64,000 nt of DNA from Gammaproteobacteria bacterium (GCA_018824085.1 JAHJHI010000034.1:234560-298559); one strand, 5' to 3'. Positions 27,508 to 37,027 are shown, numbered from the stretch's first letter. Notes: generated by a model from the sequence alone, not told the origin. Translations and numbers: made by a program.

Positions 27508-27948
27508 ATGACTGAAAAGACCATGCGTATCCTGCTTGCCGTTGATGGTTCCGATCACGGGCTGCGTGCCACGACCGAAGTCCTGCGCCTTGCATCCCTG
27601 CTGAAAACGCCGCCCGAAGTGCATCTTCTGTTCGTCCACGCGCCGGTGCCGGGCGGCCTGCTGCAGCAGCACGTCAGCCGCGAGGCGCTGAACGACTACT
27701 ACCGAGAAGAGGGCGAGGACGCGACCCGCAGCGCACTGGAAACGCTGCGCGCCGCGCAGTTCGAGCCGGTGCTGCACCTGCACGTCGGCCCGCCCGCCGA
27801 AACCGTGGCGCGCTATGCCGAACAGCACGACTGCTCGATGATCGTCATGGGCCGGCGCGGCCATGGCGCACTCGCAAGCTTTGCGCTCGGCTCGGTGGCG
27901 AGCGGCGTGCTGCATCACTCGAACCGGCCGGTACTGCTGGTCAAGTAA
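27508..27948 (+). CDS. Universal stress protein (UspA family)
   Basis: A 146-residue single Usp domain, starting MRILLAVDGSDHGLRA at residue 6 and ending with MGRRGHGALASFALGSVASGVLHHS, the complete nucleotide-binding pattern G-x2-G-x9-G-S. It should bind ATP, in contrast to the degenerate paralogue at 12.7 kb. It follows the SafE-like gene by 12 bases and is probably co-transcribed. Confidence 0.9.
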   Translation: MTEKTMRILLAVDGSDHGLRATTEVLRLASLLKTPPEVHLLFVHAPVPGGLLQQHVSREALNDYYREEGEDATRSALETLRAAQFEPVLHLHVGPPAETVARYAEQHDCSMIVMGRRGHGALASFALGSVASGVLHHSNRPVLLVK

Positions 27949-28060
27949 GTCCGCTTGCGGGGCGAATGCGCGCCGCCGCGGCCGCGCCTCTCCTCAAGAA
28001 ATCGCGCTCGCGGGCCGTTAGCCGGAAGAATTCCCGAATTTTCCGCAACGGACCCCGCTC

Positions 28061-29509
28061 ATGAGCGCAAGCATCGCCGCTACGGACCCGCTGGAAGTCT
28101 GGCTGGACCGGCTGCGCAATCAGGACATGCCCATCTTCGGTGCCACGCTGGCCGCGATCGGCGAGGTGGCGGAGGACGACGCCAGCCCCACCTCGGCGCT
28201 CGGGCGCATCGTGCTGCGCGACGCCGGCATGACGTCGCGCGTGTTGCGCATGGCGAATTCCGTCTTCTTTCGCGGCGAAGGCAGCCGCATCAGCACCATT
28301 TCACGTGCCATCGTCGTGCTCGGTTTCGACACCGTCCGCAACGTCGCGGTGTCGGTCGCGCTGATCGACGCCTTCCTCAGCGGTGGCGTGCGCGAGCGGG
28401 TGAGCGCCGAGATGGCGCGCTGCTTCCACGCCGCCGTGCACGCCCGCCATGCCGCGACGGTGCGCGGTGATTCGTCGCCGGAAGAGGTGTTCATCGCGAC
28501 GTTGCTGTCGCGCATCGGCGAACTCGCGTTCTGGTGCTTCGCTGGTGATACCGGCCACAAGCTCGACCTCGCGCTGCGGCACAGCAGCGCGCCACCGGAA
28601 AAAGTGGAAGCCGACATTCTCGGTTTCCGCTTGCGCAGCCTCACGCAGGTGCTGGCGCGTGAATGGTCGCTGCCGGGGCTGGTGATCAACGCGTGCGCGG
28701 ACAGTGCGCGACCGGACAGCCGCGAAGCCCTCGTGCTGGCTGGATACCGCCTCGCCGGGGCGGCTGAAGCCGGCTGGAGCGGCGAGGCCGCGCGCGACGC
28801 GGTGCGCGACTACGCGCGCCTGCTGCGCCAGGACGTGGCCAGCGTGGCGCCGGTGGTGGCGCAGCATGCACGCGAGGCGGCGCGCATCGCGGAGTTCTAT
28901 GGCTGCGACGACGCCGCGTCACGCATTCCGGTGCCGCCGCCGTCCGTGCTGGCTGACGAGGCGCTGGCGACAGCGGAGGGCTGCGATCCGGACCCGGCCG
29001 CGCAACTCGATCTTTCTCGACGGATGGTGGCGCTCATTTCGGCCCGCTCGGCCAGCGGCGCCGTTCTCGACCTCGCGCTCGCCGGCGCCGGAACGACGCT
29101 GGGCGCCGATCGCGCCGTGCTCGCACTGGTCGGCGCGAACCGCACGCAGCTCTCGGCGCGTGCGACGCACGGGCACGGCGCGCAGCAAATGATGCGGCAT
29201 TTCAATTTCCTGCTGGCTGGCGCCGCGCGCGACGCGCTGACGGAACTGGTCGACCACGGGCGCATCATCGACATCACGGCCACGCATGTGCCGGCGCCGG
29301 GGCTGCCGTCGGTGACGCGGCTGCGCACCGCGCTGGGCGAGCGCCATCAGCTGTTCGTGCCGATCATGGCGCGCGAGCAGGTGGTGGGGGTGCTCTATGT
29401 GGATCGCGCCCCGACGCGTCCGCCCTTGCCGGCGGACACGCCCGATGCGCTGCTGCATTTCGCCCGCCTTGCCGGCATTGCGCTGGAAAGTTCGCCTAGG
29501 GCACGCTGA
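28061..29509 (+). CDS. HDOD-domain signalling protein with C-terminal GAF domain
   Basis: A 482-residue cytoplasmic protein. Residues 25-220 form an HDOD helical domain (MPIFGATLAAIGEV, AGMTSRVLRMANSVFF, ISRAIVVLGFDTVRN), the HD-fold that keeps the scaffold but not the metal-binding HD pair. Residues about 320-478 resemble a GAF domain (LGADRAVLALV, RHQLFVPIMAREQVVGVLYVDR). Such proteins act in signalling, motility or stress output, but the ligand is unknown. It is a single gene and no effector domain is attached. Confidence 0.8.
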   Translation: MSASIAATDPLEVWLDRLRNQDMPIFGATLAAIGEVAEDDASPTSALGRIVLRDAGMTSRVLRMANSVFFRGEGSRISTISRAIVVLGFDTVRNVAVSVALIDAFLSGGVRERVSAEMARCFHAAVHARHAATVRGDSSPEEVFIATLLSRIGELAFWCFAGDTGHKLDLALRHSSAPPEKVEADILGFRLRSLTQVLAREWSLPGLVINACADSARPDSREALVLAGYRLAGAAEAGWSGEAARDAVRDYARLLRQDVASVAPVVAQHAREAARIAEFYGCDDAASRIPVPPPSVLADEALATAEGCDPDPAAQLDLSRRMVALISARSASGAVLDLALAGAGTTLGADRAVLALVGANRTQLSARATHGHGAQQMMRHFNFLLAGAARDALTELVDHGRIIDITATHVPAPGLPSVTRLRTALGERHQLFVPIMAREQVVGVLYVDRAPTRPPLPADTPDALLHFARLAGIALESSPRAR

Positions 29510-29545
29510 AGCGCGCCCCGGTGCGGACGACATGCGGAACGGGAT

Positions 29546-30577
29546 TCAGCGCGGGTAGCTGTTCGCGCCGACGATGTGCGGCACGATGCTGAACACGTTC
29601 GGGTCGCGCGCATCGACGAACACTTCAACCCAATGCACGTAGGCCGAGCCGAAGTTCTCCACGCGCGTGAAGTTCTCCAGCAACGCGCTGCCGGACGGCT
29701 TCACCGGGCCGGACAGCGGCTTGTCCATGCGGAAGTAGTGGCTGTCGCCGTGGGCCAGAAGCACCGGCTTGCCGAAGGCGATCGTGCGCTCGACCAGCTT
29801 GTCCAGAACCTTGTTGAAGCCCTGGCGCTCCTGGTCGTTGCGCGACACGTCGAAGTTCGGGTTGGCCTGCATGGCGATCATGACGCCACGGCTGCCGGCG
29901 GCCGTCGCGCGGTCGAACACGCTGTCGATCCACGCCACCGCGGCGGCTTCGCGCGCCTGGAATTCGGCGAGGCGATCCGGGCGCGGCGAGGCGTAGCTGT
30001 CGCTCGGGTCGATCTGGTTCCACGGTGCGAGATTGTTGTTGCTGCCGATCACGTGCAGCGTCGCCATCGTCGTGCCGGCGAAATTCCACATGACGTTCTC
30101 CACGAAGGTTTCGTAGCCGGCGAACGCCGATTGCGCGAGCACCGACATCGGGTGCTTGCCGGTCGAGCGCGTCGGGTCCGGATAGAAGATTTCGCGGAAG
30201 CGGGTCAGGCGTTCGGTCGGCAGGTAGCTGCCGTTGTTGGTGCGGTGGCAGTCGGTCCAGTCGTTGTCGCCCGGCGTGATGATGAAGGCGTCGTCGAACT
30301 TCTGGTACTGGTCGAAGCGGCGCTGCAGCACCGAATCGTCGCAGCGCTCGGAGCCCTGCTTGATGTCGCCGGTGTGCACGACGAAGCGCACGTTGCGCGA
30401 GGCGTTGATTTCATCGATGACGTTGTCGAACATCGGTTCCTGCGACACGCCGTAGGGCGTGTCACCGATCAGCGCGAAGGACACGCCGGAACGGATGTAG
30501 GGGCTGGCGGCGAGCGCTGGCGCGGCGAGCGACAGGGCGGCGACGCCGAGCGCGATGGACAGGACGGTTTTTTTCAT
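29546..30577 (-). CDS. Exported metallophosphoesterase
   Basis: A 343-residue protein with a signal peptide (residues 1-23, ending ALAAS) and a calcineurin-type metallophosphoesterase domain. Metal-binding motifs are ALIGDTPYG, VVHTGDIKQG, ITPGDNDWTDCH and AHGDSHYF, the D-x(n)-GD-x(n)-GDN-x(n)-H order with GDND replacing the usual GNH. It has no PEP-CTERM tail, unlike most neighbours. It is the last gene of a six-gene minus-strand group of exported proteins, many of them phosphohydrolases. Substrate unknown. Confidence 0.85.
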   Translation of the reverse strand: MKKTVLSIALGVAALSLAAPALAASPYIRSGVSFALIGDTPYGVSQEPMFDNVIDEINASRNVRFVVHTGDIKQGSERCDDSVLQRRFDQYQKFDDAFIITPGDNDWTDCHRTNNGSYLPTERLTRFREIFYPDPTRSTGKHPMSVLAQSAFAGYETFVENVMWNFAGTTMATLHVIGSNNNLAPWNQIDPSDSYASPRPDRLAEFQAREAAAVAWIDSVFDRATAAGSRGVMIAMQANPNFDVSRNDQERQGFNKVLDKLVERTIAFGKPVLLAHGDSHYFRMDKPLSGPVKPSGSALLENFTRVENFGSAYVHWVEVFVDARDPNVFSIVPHIVGANSYPR

Positions 30578-30654
30578 GCGGGTGAATCTCCGGAAGTGGC
30601 TGGCTGTGCCACCGGACGATGTCCGGTGGCGGGGGCGGGCTGGGGTGATGCGTA

Positions 30655-31473
30655 TCAGGCGCGGCGACGTGCGAGGGCGCCGACCAGGGCGAGACCGCCG
30701 AGGAGCATTGCCCAGGTTTCGGGTTCAGGCACCGGCGCCAGCGTGATCGAACCGGCCATCAGGCCGCTGTCGTCGAAGCCCACGGTGGTGCCGGACGGCA
30801 CATCGATGGGTGTGCCGATCCAGCCGGGGAAGGTGGCGTAGGAGAGTGACAGTTCGATCTCGGCGCCGATGACGGTGTCGAGGCTGAGGTTGAACGCTTC
30901 CGCCACACCGGTGCCGGTGTAATTGACGAAGCTGTCGCCCCAGCGGGCGGTCAGGCTGAACGTCGTCTGCGGTTCGATGCCGGCGAGCGTCGACGAGAAC
31001 AGCGACTCGGCGGTGCCGCTGAGCAGCATGCGCACCGCGCTGCCGCTGGCTTCGCCGTCCGTCACGATCTTCAGGCGCGTGTCCAGCGTGACGCTGGACG
31101 CCTCGACGAGGCCGACCAGGCCATAGACGCCTTCGAAGCCGATCATCGACGTGCCGCCGATGTCGAAGCCGATCGACGCCGGGTCGGTCTGCGCGTCCAG
31201 CGTGACGCTGCGCACCCATTCGTAGCTGACGGTGCTGAAGCCGTCGGACACGTCGTCGCTGTGGTAGCCGAAGCCGAACAGCGACTGGTCGCCCGACAGG
31301 TCGTCGAGCTGGGCGTCGGTCGACACCGTGTCGTAGGTGTTGATCGTCGCTTCGGCATAGGTGCCGCCGGCGAAGATGCTGGCGCCGCCGATGATCTGGA
31401 AGTGCGCGGCCTGTGCGCCGCTGCAGGCCAGCGCGACCAGCGTCGCGCCAAGGGTTCTGGAATACATGTTCAT
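30655..31473 (-). CDS. PEP-CTERM sorting-signal protein, unknown function
   Basis: A 272-residue secreted protein. It has a signal peptide (residues 1-22, ending AQAAH), a beta-rich mature part with many Asp, Ser and Thr residues, and the C-terminal exosortase signal [24 protein letters not shown]. No enzyme domain is recognised. Exosortase would cleave at the PEP motif and anchor or secrete the product. It lies 77 bases upstream of the metallophosphoesterase, in the same direction. The exosortase itself is not in the window. Confidence 0.82.
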   Translation of the reverse strand: MNMYSRTLGATLVALACSGAQAAHFQIIGGASIFAGGTYAEATINTYDTVSTDAQLDDLSGDQSLFGFGYHSDDVSDGFSTVSYEWVRSVTLDAQTDPASIGFDIGGTSMIGFEGVYGLVGLVEASSVTLDTRLKIVTDGEASGSAVRMLLSGTAESLFSSTLAGIEPQTTFSLTARWGDSFVNYTGTGVAEAFNLSLDTVIGAEIELSLSYATFPGWIGTPIDVPSGTTVGFDDSGLMAGSITLAPVPEPETWAMLLGGLALVGALARRRA

Positions 31474-31501
31474 GCGGATTCTCCGTTATTCGTCAAAGCG
31501 A

Positions 31502-33418
31502 TCAGGGCAGGCGGGTGACGCGGTTCTGCGGGCCCGGCGCAACGCCTTCCGGATTGGCCAGCAGGTAGTCTTCGAAGGCGTCGAGATCGACAGCGCCGCC
31601 GAGCCGGTCGGTGCCATCCACCAGCACGGCGAAGCCGTCGCCACCGTCGGCGAGGAAGCTGTTCACCGTCACGCGGTAGCTGGCGGCCGGATCAACGGGC
31701 GTGCCGTCTATCGTCATGCTGCTCACGCGTGCATTGCAGGCGCCCGAGTTGCTGTAGCGGTAGGCGAAGCCGGCAGACACCTGCAGCACGCGGGACGATG
31801 TCTGGCCGTTGCAGCCCGGGAACTGCGTTTCCAGCATCGTCTTGATCTGCGCGCCGGTGAGCGTCATCGTGACCAGCGAGTTGCCGAACGGCTGCACCGT
31901 GAAGGCGTCGCCGTAGGTGACCTGGCCGGTGGGCGCGTTGAACGGCAGGTCGGCGCGGATGCCGCCCGGGTTCATGAAGGCAACCCGCGCGGCACCGGTG
32001 CCGGCGTCACGCGTGGCGGCCAGTTGCGCGTCGGCGATGACGTCGCCCAGCGCGGATTCGCCGGCGCTGTTCTGGCTGCGGCTGATCGACTGCGTGATGG
32101 TGCCGATGACGCGTGCCTTCGGAACGGCAGCGAGTTCGTCGTAATGCGCCACCAGGTCCGTCATGTACGCGGCTTCGGCCGTCGTGGTGCCGGTGTTGAT
32201 ATTGCTGGCGGTTACCGACATGACGTCGCGGGTACGCGTGTCGATCACCATGTCGATGTCGGTCAGCTGGCGGGCGTACTGGCCGGCGGACGTGACACGG
32301 ACCGGCGTGCCGGCGCGGTTGTTGATCAGGCAGTTGTAGGCCTGGTGCGTGTGGCCGGACACCACCAGATCCACCTCGGCGTCGAGGCGGTTGACGATGT
32401 CGACGATCGGGCCGGACACGCCGCTGCAGCCGTTCATGCCGCCCGCCGCCGCGCCACCCTCATGGATCAGCACGACGACCGAGCGGATGCCCTGCGCCTG
32501 CAGCGCCGGGATCAGCGCATTGACCGTGTCGGCTTCGTCGCCGAACTTCAGGCCGGCCACGCCGGCCGGCGACACGATGGTCGGCGTGCCTTCCAGCGTC
32601 ATGCCGATGAAGGCCACCTTGTTGCCGAGGAAGTCCTTCACGCCGTACGCCGGCAGCACGGTCTTGCCGCTTGCCGTGTCGAGCACGTTGGCGGCGAGGA
32701 AGCCGAACGAGGCGCCGGCGAACTGGCCATCGCCGCGCAGGTCCTGCGCCAGGCCCTGACCGGAATAGACGTCGTTCGGGTGGTTGCCGCCGTGCTGCAT
32801 GCGCAGCAGTTCGTTCTTGCCTTCGTCGAACTCGTGGTTGCCCACCGCGTTGAAGTCGATGCCGATGCGGTTCATCGCCTCGATGGTCGGCTCGTCCTTG
32901 AACAGCGCCGACGTGAGCGGGCTGGCGCCGATCATGTCGCCGGCCGACACCACCGCGTTGAGCGGGTTGCTGGCGCGCAGCTCGTCGATGCGCGTGGCGA
33001 AGCGGGCGACGCCCGGGTTGCTGCTGGAGCCTTCGCCGCCCTTGACGTAGCCGTGGAAGTCATTGAAGCCGATCAGCTTCACGGTCAGCGTGGCGCCGAT
33101 GCCGGAGTCGCGGGCGGCCTTGAGCAGGCGCGCGCGTTCCAGCGCCGACAGCTTGCCGGCCTTCTGCAGCGCGAAGGTCACGCTCGACACGTGGCTGACG
33201 AAGGCGCCCTGGTTTCCCCACTGCTGTTCATCGTCGATGTTGCCGTCGATGGTGTGGCATTGCGTGTCGAGCACGCGGTCGGGTACGCCGCTGTCGACGC
33301 TGCCCAGCAGCACGTTGCTGCTGTGGCTGCCCGGCGTGCAGCTGATCGGTTCGGCGGCCTGGGCCGCACTGTGGGCGAGCGCGCCGGCTACGGCGAGCGC
33401 GAGGAGTGACATGCGCAT
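31502..33418 (-). CDS. Exported 5'-nucleotidase (UshA/NT5E family)
   Basis: A 638-residue protein. A signal peptide (residues 1-23) precedes a variable region, then the metallophosphatase domain from about residue 100: GFNDFHGYVKGG, VSAGDMIGASPL, AVGNHEFDEG and VVSGHTHQAYN. The C-terminal 5'-nucleotidase domain follows (ALGDVIADAQLAATR, FMNPGGIRADL, YGDAFTVQPFGNSLVTM). It should release phosphate from extracellular nucleotides. ATG 33418 was chosen from AGGA eight bases upstream and the signal peptide it opens; a second ATG lies two codons on. It has no PEP-CTERM tail. Confidence 0.9.
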   Translation of the reverse strand: MRMSLLALAVAGALAHSAAQAAEPISCTPGSHSSNVLLGSVDSGVPDRVLDTQCHTIDGNIDDEQQWGNQGAFVSHVSSVTFALQKAGKLSALERARLLKAARDSGIGATLTVKLIGFNDFHGYVKGGEGSSSNPGVARFATRIDELRASNPLNAVVSAGDMIGASPLTSALFKDEPTIEAMNRIGIDFNAVGNHEFDEGKNELLRMQHGGNHPNDVYSGQGLAQDLRGDGQFAGASFGFLAANVLDTASGKTVLPAYGVKDFLGNKVAFIGMTLEGTPTIVSPAGVAGLKFGDEADTVNALIPALQAQGIRSVVVLIHEGGAAAGGMNGCSGVSGPIVDIVNRLDAEVDLVVSGHTHQAYNCLINNRAGTPVRVTSAGQYARQLTDIDMVIDTRTRDVMSVTASNINTGTTTAEAAYMTDLVAHYDELAAVPKARVIGTITQSISRSQNSAGESALGDVIADAQLAATRDAGTGAARVAFMNPGGIRADLPFNAPTGQVTYGDAFTVQPFGNSLVTMTLTGAQIKTMLETQFPGCNGQTSSRVLQVSAGFAYRYSNSGACNARVSSMTIDGTPVDPAASYRVTVNSFLADGGDGFAVLVDGTDRLGGAVDLDAFEDYLLANPEGVAPGPQNRVTRLP

Positions 33419-33446
33419 GGTGGGAGTCCTTGTCGGTGAATGCGGT

Positions 33447-34169
33447 TCAGGCGCGGCGACGGCGGGCGGCGGCGCCAACCAGGCCGAGACCGGCCAGCAG
33501 CAGTGCGTACGCTTCGGGTTCCGGCACGGCGGTGACGGAGATCGACAGCGTCGGGCCGGCGTAGCTGTTGTTGTTGAAGCCGGCGTACGTCGCGGCAACG
33601 CCGGCGTCGGTTTCGCGCAGCGCCAGCGTCATCGTGCTGTCGGCCAGGATGTCGGCCATGAGCGCGTTGCCGCCGGCGCTGTTCGTGCCGCTGCGGCTGA
33701 ACAGCGTGTAGCTGTCCACCGTGCCGGAGGACACTTGCGTGAAGGTGTAGCTCGTCACCGACTGCGCGTCGGCGAAGTCGGCCGCGAAGCCGTCATAGGT
33801 CAGCGGCGACGGTGCGCTCAGGCTCACGCCGTCGTTGTTGGTGAAGTACACAGCCACGCCACCGTCGTTGGTGAAGGCCGCGTTGGATTGCGTGAGGCTC
33901 AGCATGACGCTGTCAACCACCCAGCCGCCCACGCCGTACTGCGCGTCGAAGCCGGCCTTCAGCGACGACAGGTCGAAGCGGATGGCGCCGTACGAGGCAA
34001 AGCTGCCGTAGTCGGCACCTTCGATGTTGAAGAAGTTGATGCCGCTGCCGCCGGTGCGCACGCCGCCCGGCTGGACGGTGGCGTTCCCGATGGCTTCCAC
34101 GCTGGCGGCCTGTGCGGAGGCGGCGCCAAGGGCGACGAGTGCTGCGGCGATGACGTGAGCGAGCTTCAT
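33447..34169 (-). CDS. PEP-CTERM sorting-signal protein, unknown function
   Basis: A 240-residue secreted protein with a signal peptide (residues 1-22, ending AQAAS) and the tail VPEPEAYALLLAGLGLVGAAARR. The mature part is Gly/Asn/Ser-rich and predicted beta; no domain is recognised. AAAGGA precedes ATG 34169. It sits between the nucleotidase and nuclease-like genes with gaps near 30 bases, so it is co-transcribed and may be a structural or accessory partner for the exported hydrolases. Confidence 0.82.
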   Translation of the reverse strand: MKLAHVIAAALVALGAASAQAASVEAIGNATVQPGGVRTGGSGINFFNIEGADYGSFASYGAIRFDLSSLKAGFDAQYGVGGWVVDSVMLSLTQSNAAFTNDGGVAVYFTNNDGVSLSAPSPLTYDGFAADFADAQSVTSYTFTQVSSGTVDSYTLFSRSGTNSAGGNALMADILADSTMTLALRETDAGVAATYAGFNNNSYAGPTLSISVTAVPEPEAYALLLAGLGLVGAAARRRRA

Positions 34170-34201
34170 GATGAGTCCTTTCGTTTGCGGTGGGCGGGAG
34201 G

Positions 34202-35608
34202 TCAGTGCTTGCGGCGGGCGGCGACGCCGATGAGGCCGAGACCGGCCAGCAGCAGCGCATACGTTTCGGGTTCGGGGACGACGGACACGTCGATCCAGAC
34301 CATCTTGTGGTCCGAGCTGGGCAGGTTTGCGTAGAGGCCCGGGTCGCGGAAGGTGCCGACCAGATCGAACTCGTCGCCGGTGTCGTTCGGCACCGAGGTG
34401 TCGGGGTCGACCGGCCAGTACACGCCGCCGTCGAGCGCGTCGAGGTTGGCCGACGGCAGCACGTAGTCGACGCGCAGGTTGCCCGGCGCCGAATCGCTGA
34501 AGTCGGCGGTGTCGTACTGCGGGTCACCGGCGTGCGACTGGTTGGCCGAGCCGTTGTTGCTCGGGTAGTCCGCAGCCGCGGTGCCGCCGGCGGACGACGG
34601 TGTGACGGATGTGTTGATCAGCGGGTTGTCGAGCAGCTGGTTGATGGCGCCTTCAAAGCTGTCGCCATCCAGCGGGTCCGCGTTGTAGTCGCCGGCGATG
34701 ACGAACTTCGCGCCCGCGGCCAGGCCGCCGGTGCCGCCCGCGTCGTCATAAATGTAGTCCGCGCCCGCGATGTAGTCGGCCCAGAAGCGGATCTCGTCGT
34801 GATTGCGCTTGCCGTTGCGGTCTTCCGCGCCGTCGAAGGTGGGCGGCGTCGGGTGGGCCGTCAGGAAATGCACGTCCTGGCCGTTGATGCGCACCGTCAC
34901 GTCAACATGGTTCTTCGAGGACAGGCGCAGCGCGTCGATCTCGGCGGCCGAGTAGAAGCTGGCAAGGTTGTCGGTGCCGGCGCTCGGGTCATTGGTCAGC
35001 AGGCTGTCCGGCATGTCCTTCCACTTGAAGGTCTGGAAGGTGCGCACGTCGACGATTTCGTACTTCGAGTAGATCGTGAAGCCGTACTGGCCGCCGAAGT
35101 TGCCGAAGCCGTATGCATCGTCACCGCCGGCCACCACGCCGTTGTTGTTCAGGTCGAAGCCCGACGCGAGGCCGGTGTTGGTGTTCGGCGTGTAGCGGTA
35201 GGCGTAGTTCACGCCCGAGGTCATGCCGCGCACCGCGTTGCCGTGGCTGGCCGACAGGTAGTTGTCCTGGAACAGCTGCGCGGCATTGCTGGAATAGCCG
35301 AGCGCGCTGGCGGCGCTGCTGGCGCCCGGCGTGCCGTTCAGGTCGAAGTCGAATTCATTCACCAGCAGCACGTCGGCATTCACCCGCTGGATGATTTCCG
35401 CCACGTTGTGTGCCTGCTGGATGCGGTTGGCGATGGTGGTGCTGACGCCGAGCGCGCCCGGGTTGGCGAGGTCGGACAGCAGCTGGCCGCTCGAATCGCG
35501 GTTGAGCGAGGCGTTGAAGGTGGCGAAGCGCACGGTGTCGGCGTGCGCCGCACCGGCGAGGCCGGCGGCGATCAGTGCGGCGGCAAGGGGTTTGAACAGG
35601 TGCTTCAT
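34202..35608 (-). CDS. Secreted endonuclease/exonuclease/phosphatase-family protein with PEP-CTERM tail
   Basis: A 468-residue protein: signal peptide (residues 1-23), an EEP-fold catalytic domain (about residues 25-440), then VPEPETYALLLAGLGLIG-VAARR. Catalytic landmarks are ATFNAS, VNEFDFD (metal-binding Glu), TAHPTPP, AGDYNADPLDGDSF (D-x-N) and SSDHKMVWID (terminal Asp-His). Related members cut DNA, RNA or phospho-sugars/lipids, so the substrate is uncertain, but nucleic acid cleavage fits the neighbouring nucleotidase. Anchored outside the cell by the exosortase route. Confidence 0.87.
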   Translation of the reverse strand: MKHLFKPLAAALIAAGLAGAAHADTVRFATFNASLNRDSSGQLLSDLANPGALGVSTTIANRIQQAHNVAEIIQRVNADVLLVNEFDFDLNGTPGASSAASALGYSSNAAQLFQDNYLSASHGNAVRGMTSGVNYAYRYTPNTNTGLASGFDLNNNGVVAGGDDAYGFGNFGGQYGFTIYSKYEIVDVRTFQTFKWKDMPDSLLTNDPSAGTDNLASFYSAAEIDALRLSSKNHVDVTVRINGQDVHFLTAHPTPPTFDGAEDRNGKRNHDEIRFWADYIAGADYIYDDAGGTGGLAAGAKFVIAGDYNADPLDGDSFEGAINQLLDNPLINTSVTPSSAGGTAAADYPSNNGSANQSHAGDPQYDTADFSDSAPGNLRVDYVLPSANLDALDGGVYWPVDPDTSVPNDTGDEFDLVGTFRDPGLYANLPSSDHKMVWIDVSVVPEPETYALLLAGLGLIGVAARRKH

Positions 35609-35671
35609 GGCGTGCGGTCTCCGGAAGTGCGCACCGGGCGCGCGGCCCGATGCGGGAATGACGCGGCGGGA

Positions 35672-37027
35672 TCAGCCGCGGCGACGGGCGGCGAAGCCGA
35701 TCAGGCCGAGGCCGGCCAGCAGCAGCGCGTAGGTTTCGGGTTCCGGCACCGGGTTGGCGAGGCTGATCTTCAGGAACTCGGTGTCGTCCGAGTACAGGCC
35801 GCGGCCGCCGCCGTAGGGGAAGTTGTTGTCGTTGATCACCAGCAGCGTGTTGGCGTCGAGGATGAGCACGTCCTCGATCGTCACGTAGGGGAAGCTGAAG
35901 GTGGTCAGGCCGTCGCCGTTCAGGTCGTCCGGGTCGGCGATGTTCATCAGGTCGACCAGTTCGGTCTTGGTGGCGAAGCCGCCGTTGGCAACGCCCGTGG
36001 TGTCGGCGATGAAGATCTTCTTGAACGGGGTGCCGCTGGTGGCCGTGCCGCCGTTGCGTTCGATCACCAGGAAGCGGTGGTCGTCGATGGCCGTCATGTC
36101 GCCGATCGCCGTGCCGTCCGCTTCGAGCTGGTACATGAAGCTCGTGCCGGTGTAAGCCTCCGCGTCGATGTCGAATTCGTTGATGCGCAGCGACTTGGCC
36201 GGATCACCGGCCACGGTCTTTTCCAGCAGCGTGTAGAGCTTGTCGCCGCTGGCATTGATCGCCATGCCCTCGAAGCCGCCGGAGCCGCCGAGATTCGCGC
36301 TCACGCTGCCGTTGAGCACCGCTTCGTTCTGCGGTGCGAACACGCCGGGCAGTGCGATCTCGCGCCGCTGCACGACGCCGTTGGCGTCAGCCTTGATCAG
36401 GTAGGGACCGAATTCGTCGCCGAACCACAGATTGCCGTTCTTGTCCTGGCGCACTGATTCCACGTCGAGGTCGGCGCCCGTGAGCAGGCGGCCGGAGCGG
36501 ATCGACGCGTCGACCATCGGGTTGGCGGCGTTGTTGTAGTAGTGCGTGTAGTCGGCCTGGATCTTGATGCTGAGCTTGTTGTTCGGGTCGCTCAGCGTGA
36601 TGCGGCTGGCCGCGTTGAACGCGGCGCTGGCGGCGCCGGTGTTCCAGTTCGCGGCGGACACCGTGCCGCTGCCGCCGGTCGAGGTGCGGAAGTCGGGCAG
36701 CACGGCGTAGGCGCGCAGCAGCGTGTCGGCCGAGTTGCCCTGCGAGCCGAAACCGTTGTCGGTGATGACGCGGAAGCTGTTGCCGGCGCCGGCAATCACG
36801 CCGGAGAAGCCCTGCACCGGCTGCATGCCCACCAGCGGCAGCGGGTTGCTGCCGTACGGGTTGTTGCCGGCGAACTGCCCGGAAGTCGGGCCGTCCGAGA
36901 AGGTGGCCGCCGGCATGAGCGCCCAGCCGGTCAGTGTGCTGGTGGCAGCGTGCGCGACCGGGGCGGCGAAGGCTGCGGCAATGGCGAGGCCGAGTGCGAC
37001 GGAACGTTGCGTAACTGCGATATGCAT
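35672..37027 (-). CDS. Phytase-like esterase domain protein with PEP-CTERM tail
   Basis: A 451-residue protein: signal peptide (residues 1-29, ending AHAAT), a beta-propeller-like domain of the esterase-like activity of phytase family (PF13449 type; GFSGVIAGAGNSFRVITDNGFG and FGDEFGPYLIKADANG), then VPEPETYALLLAGLGLIG-FAARR. It probably cleaves phosphate esters outside the cell. ATG 37027 was chosen because AGGAG lies six bases upstream; the ATG at 37033 is too close to it. It is the first gene of the six-gene exported group and is divergent from argJ. Confidence 0.85.
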   Translation of the reverse strand: MHIAVTQRSVALGLAIAAAFAAPVAHAATSTLTGWALMPAATFSDGPTSGQFAGNNPYGSNPLPLVGMQPVQGFSGVIAGAGNSFRVITDNGFGSQGNSADTLLRAYAVLPDFRTSTGGSGTVSAANWNTGAASAAFNAASRITLSDPNNKLSIKIQADYTHYYNNAANPMVDASIRSGRLLTGADLDVESVRQDKNGNLWFGDEFGPYLIKADANGVVQRREIALPGVFAPQNEAVLNGSVSANLGGSGGFEGMAINASGDKLYTLLEKTVAGDPAKSLRINEFDIDAEAYTGTSFMYQLEADGTAIGDMTAIDDHRFLVIERNGGTATSGTPFKKIFIADTTGVANGGFATKTELVDLMNIADPDDLNGDGLTTFSFPYVTIEDVLILDANTLLVINDNNFPYGGGRGLYSDDTEFLKISLANPVPEPETYALLLAGLGLIGFAARRRG

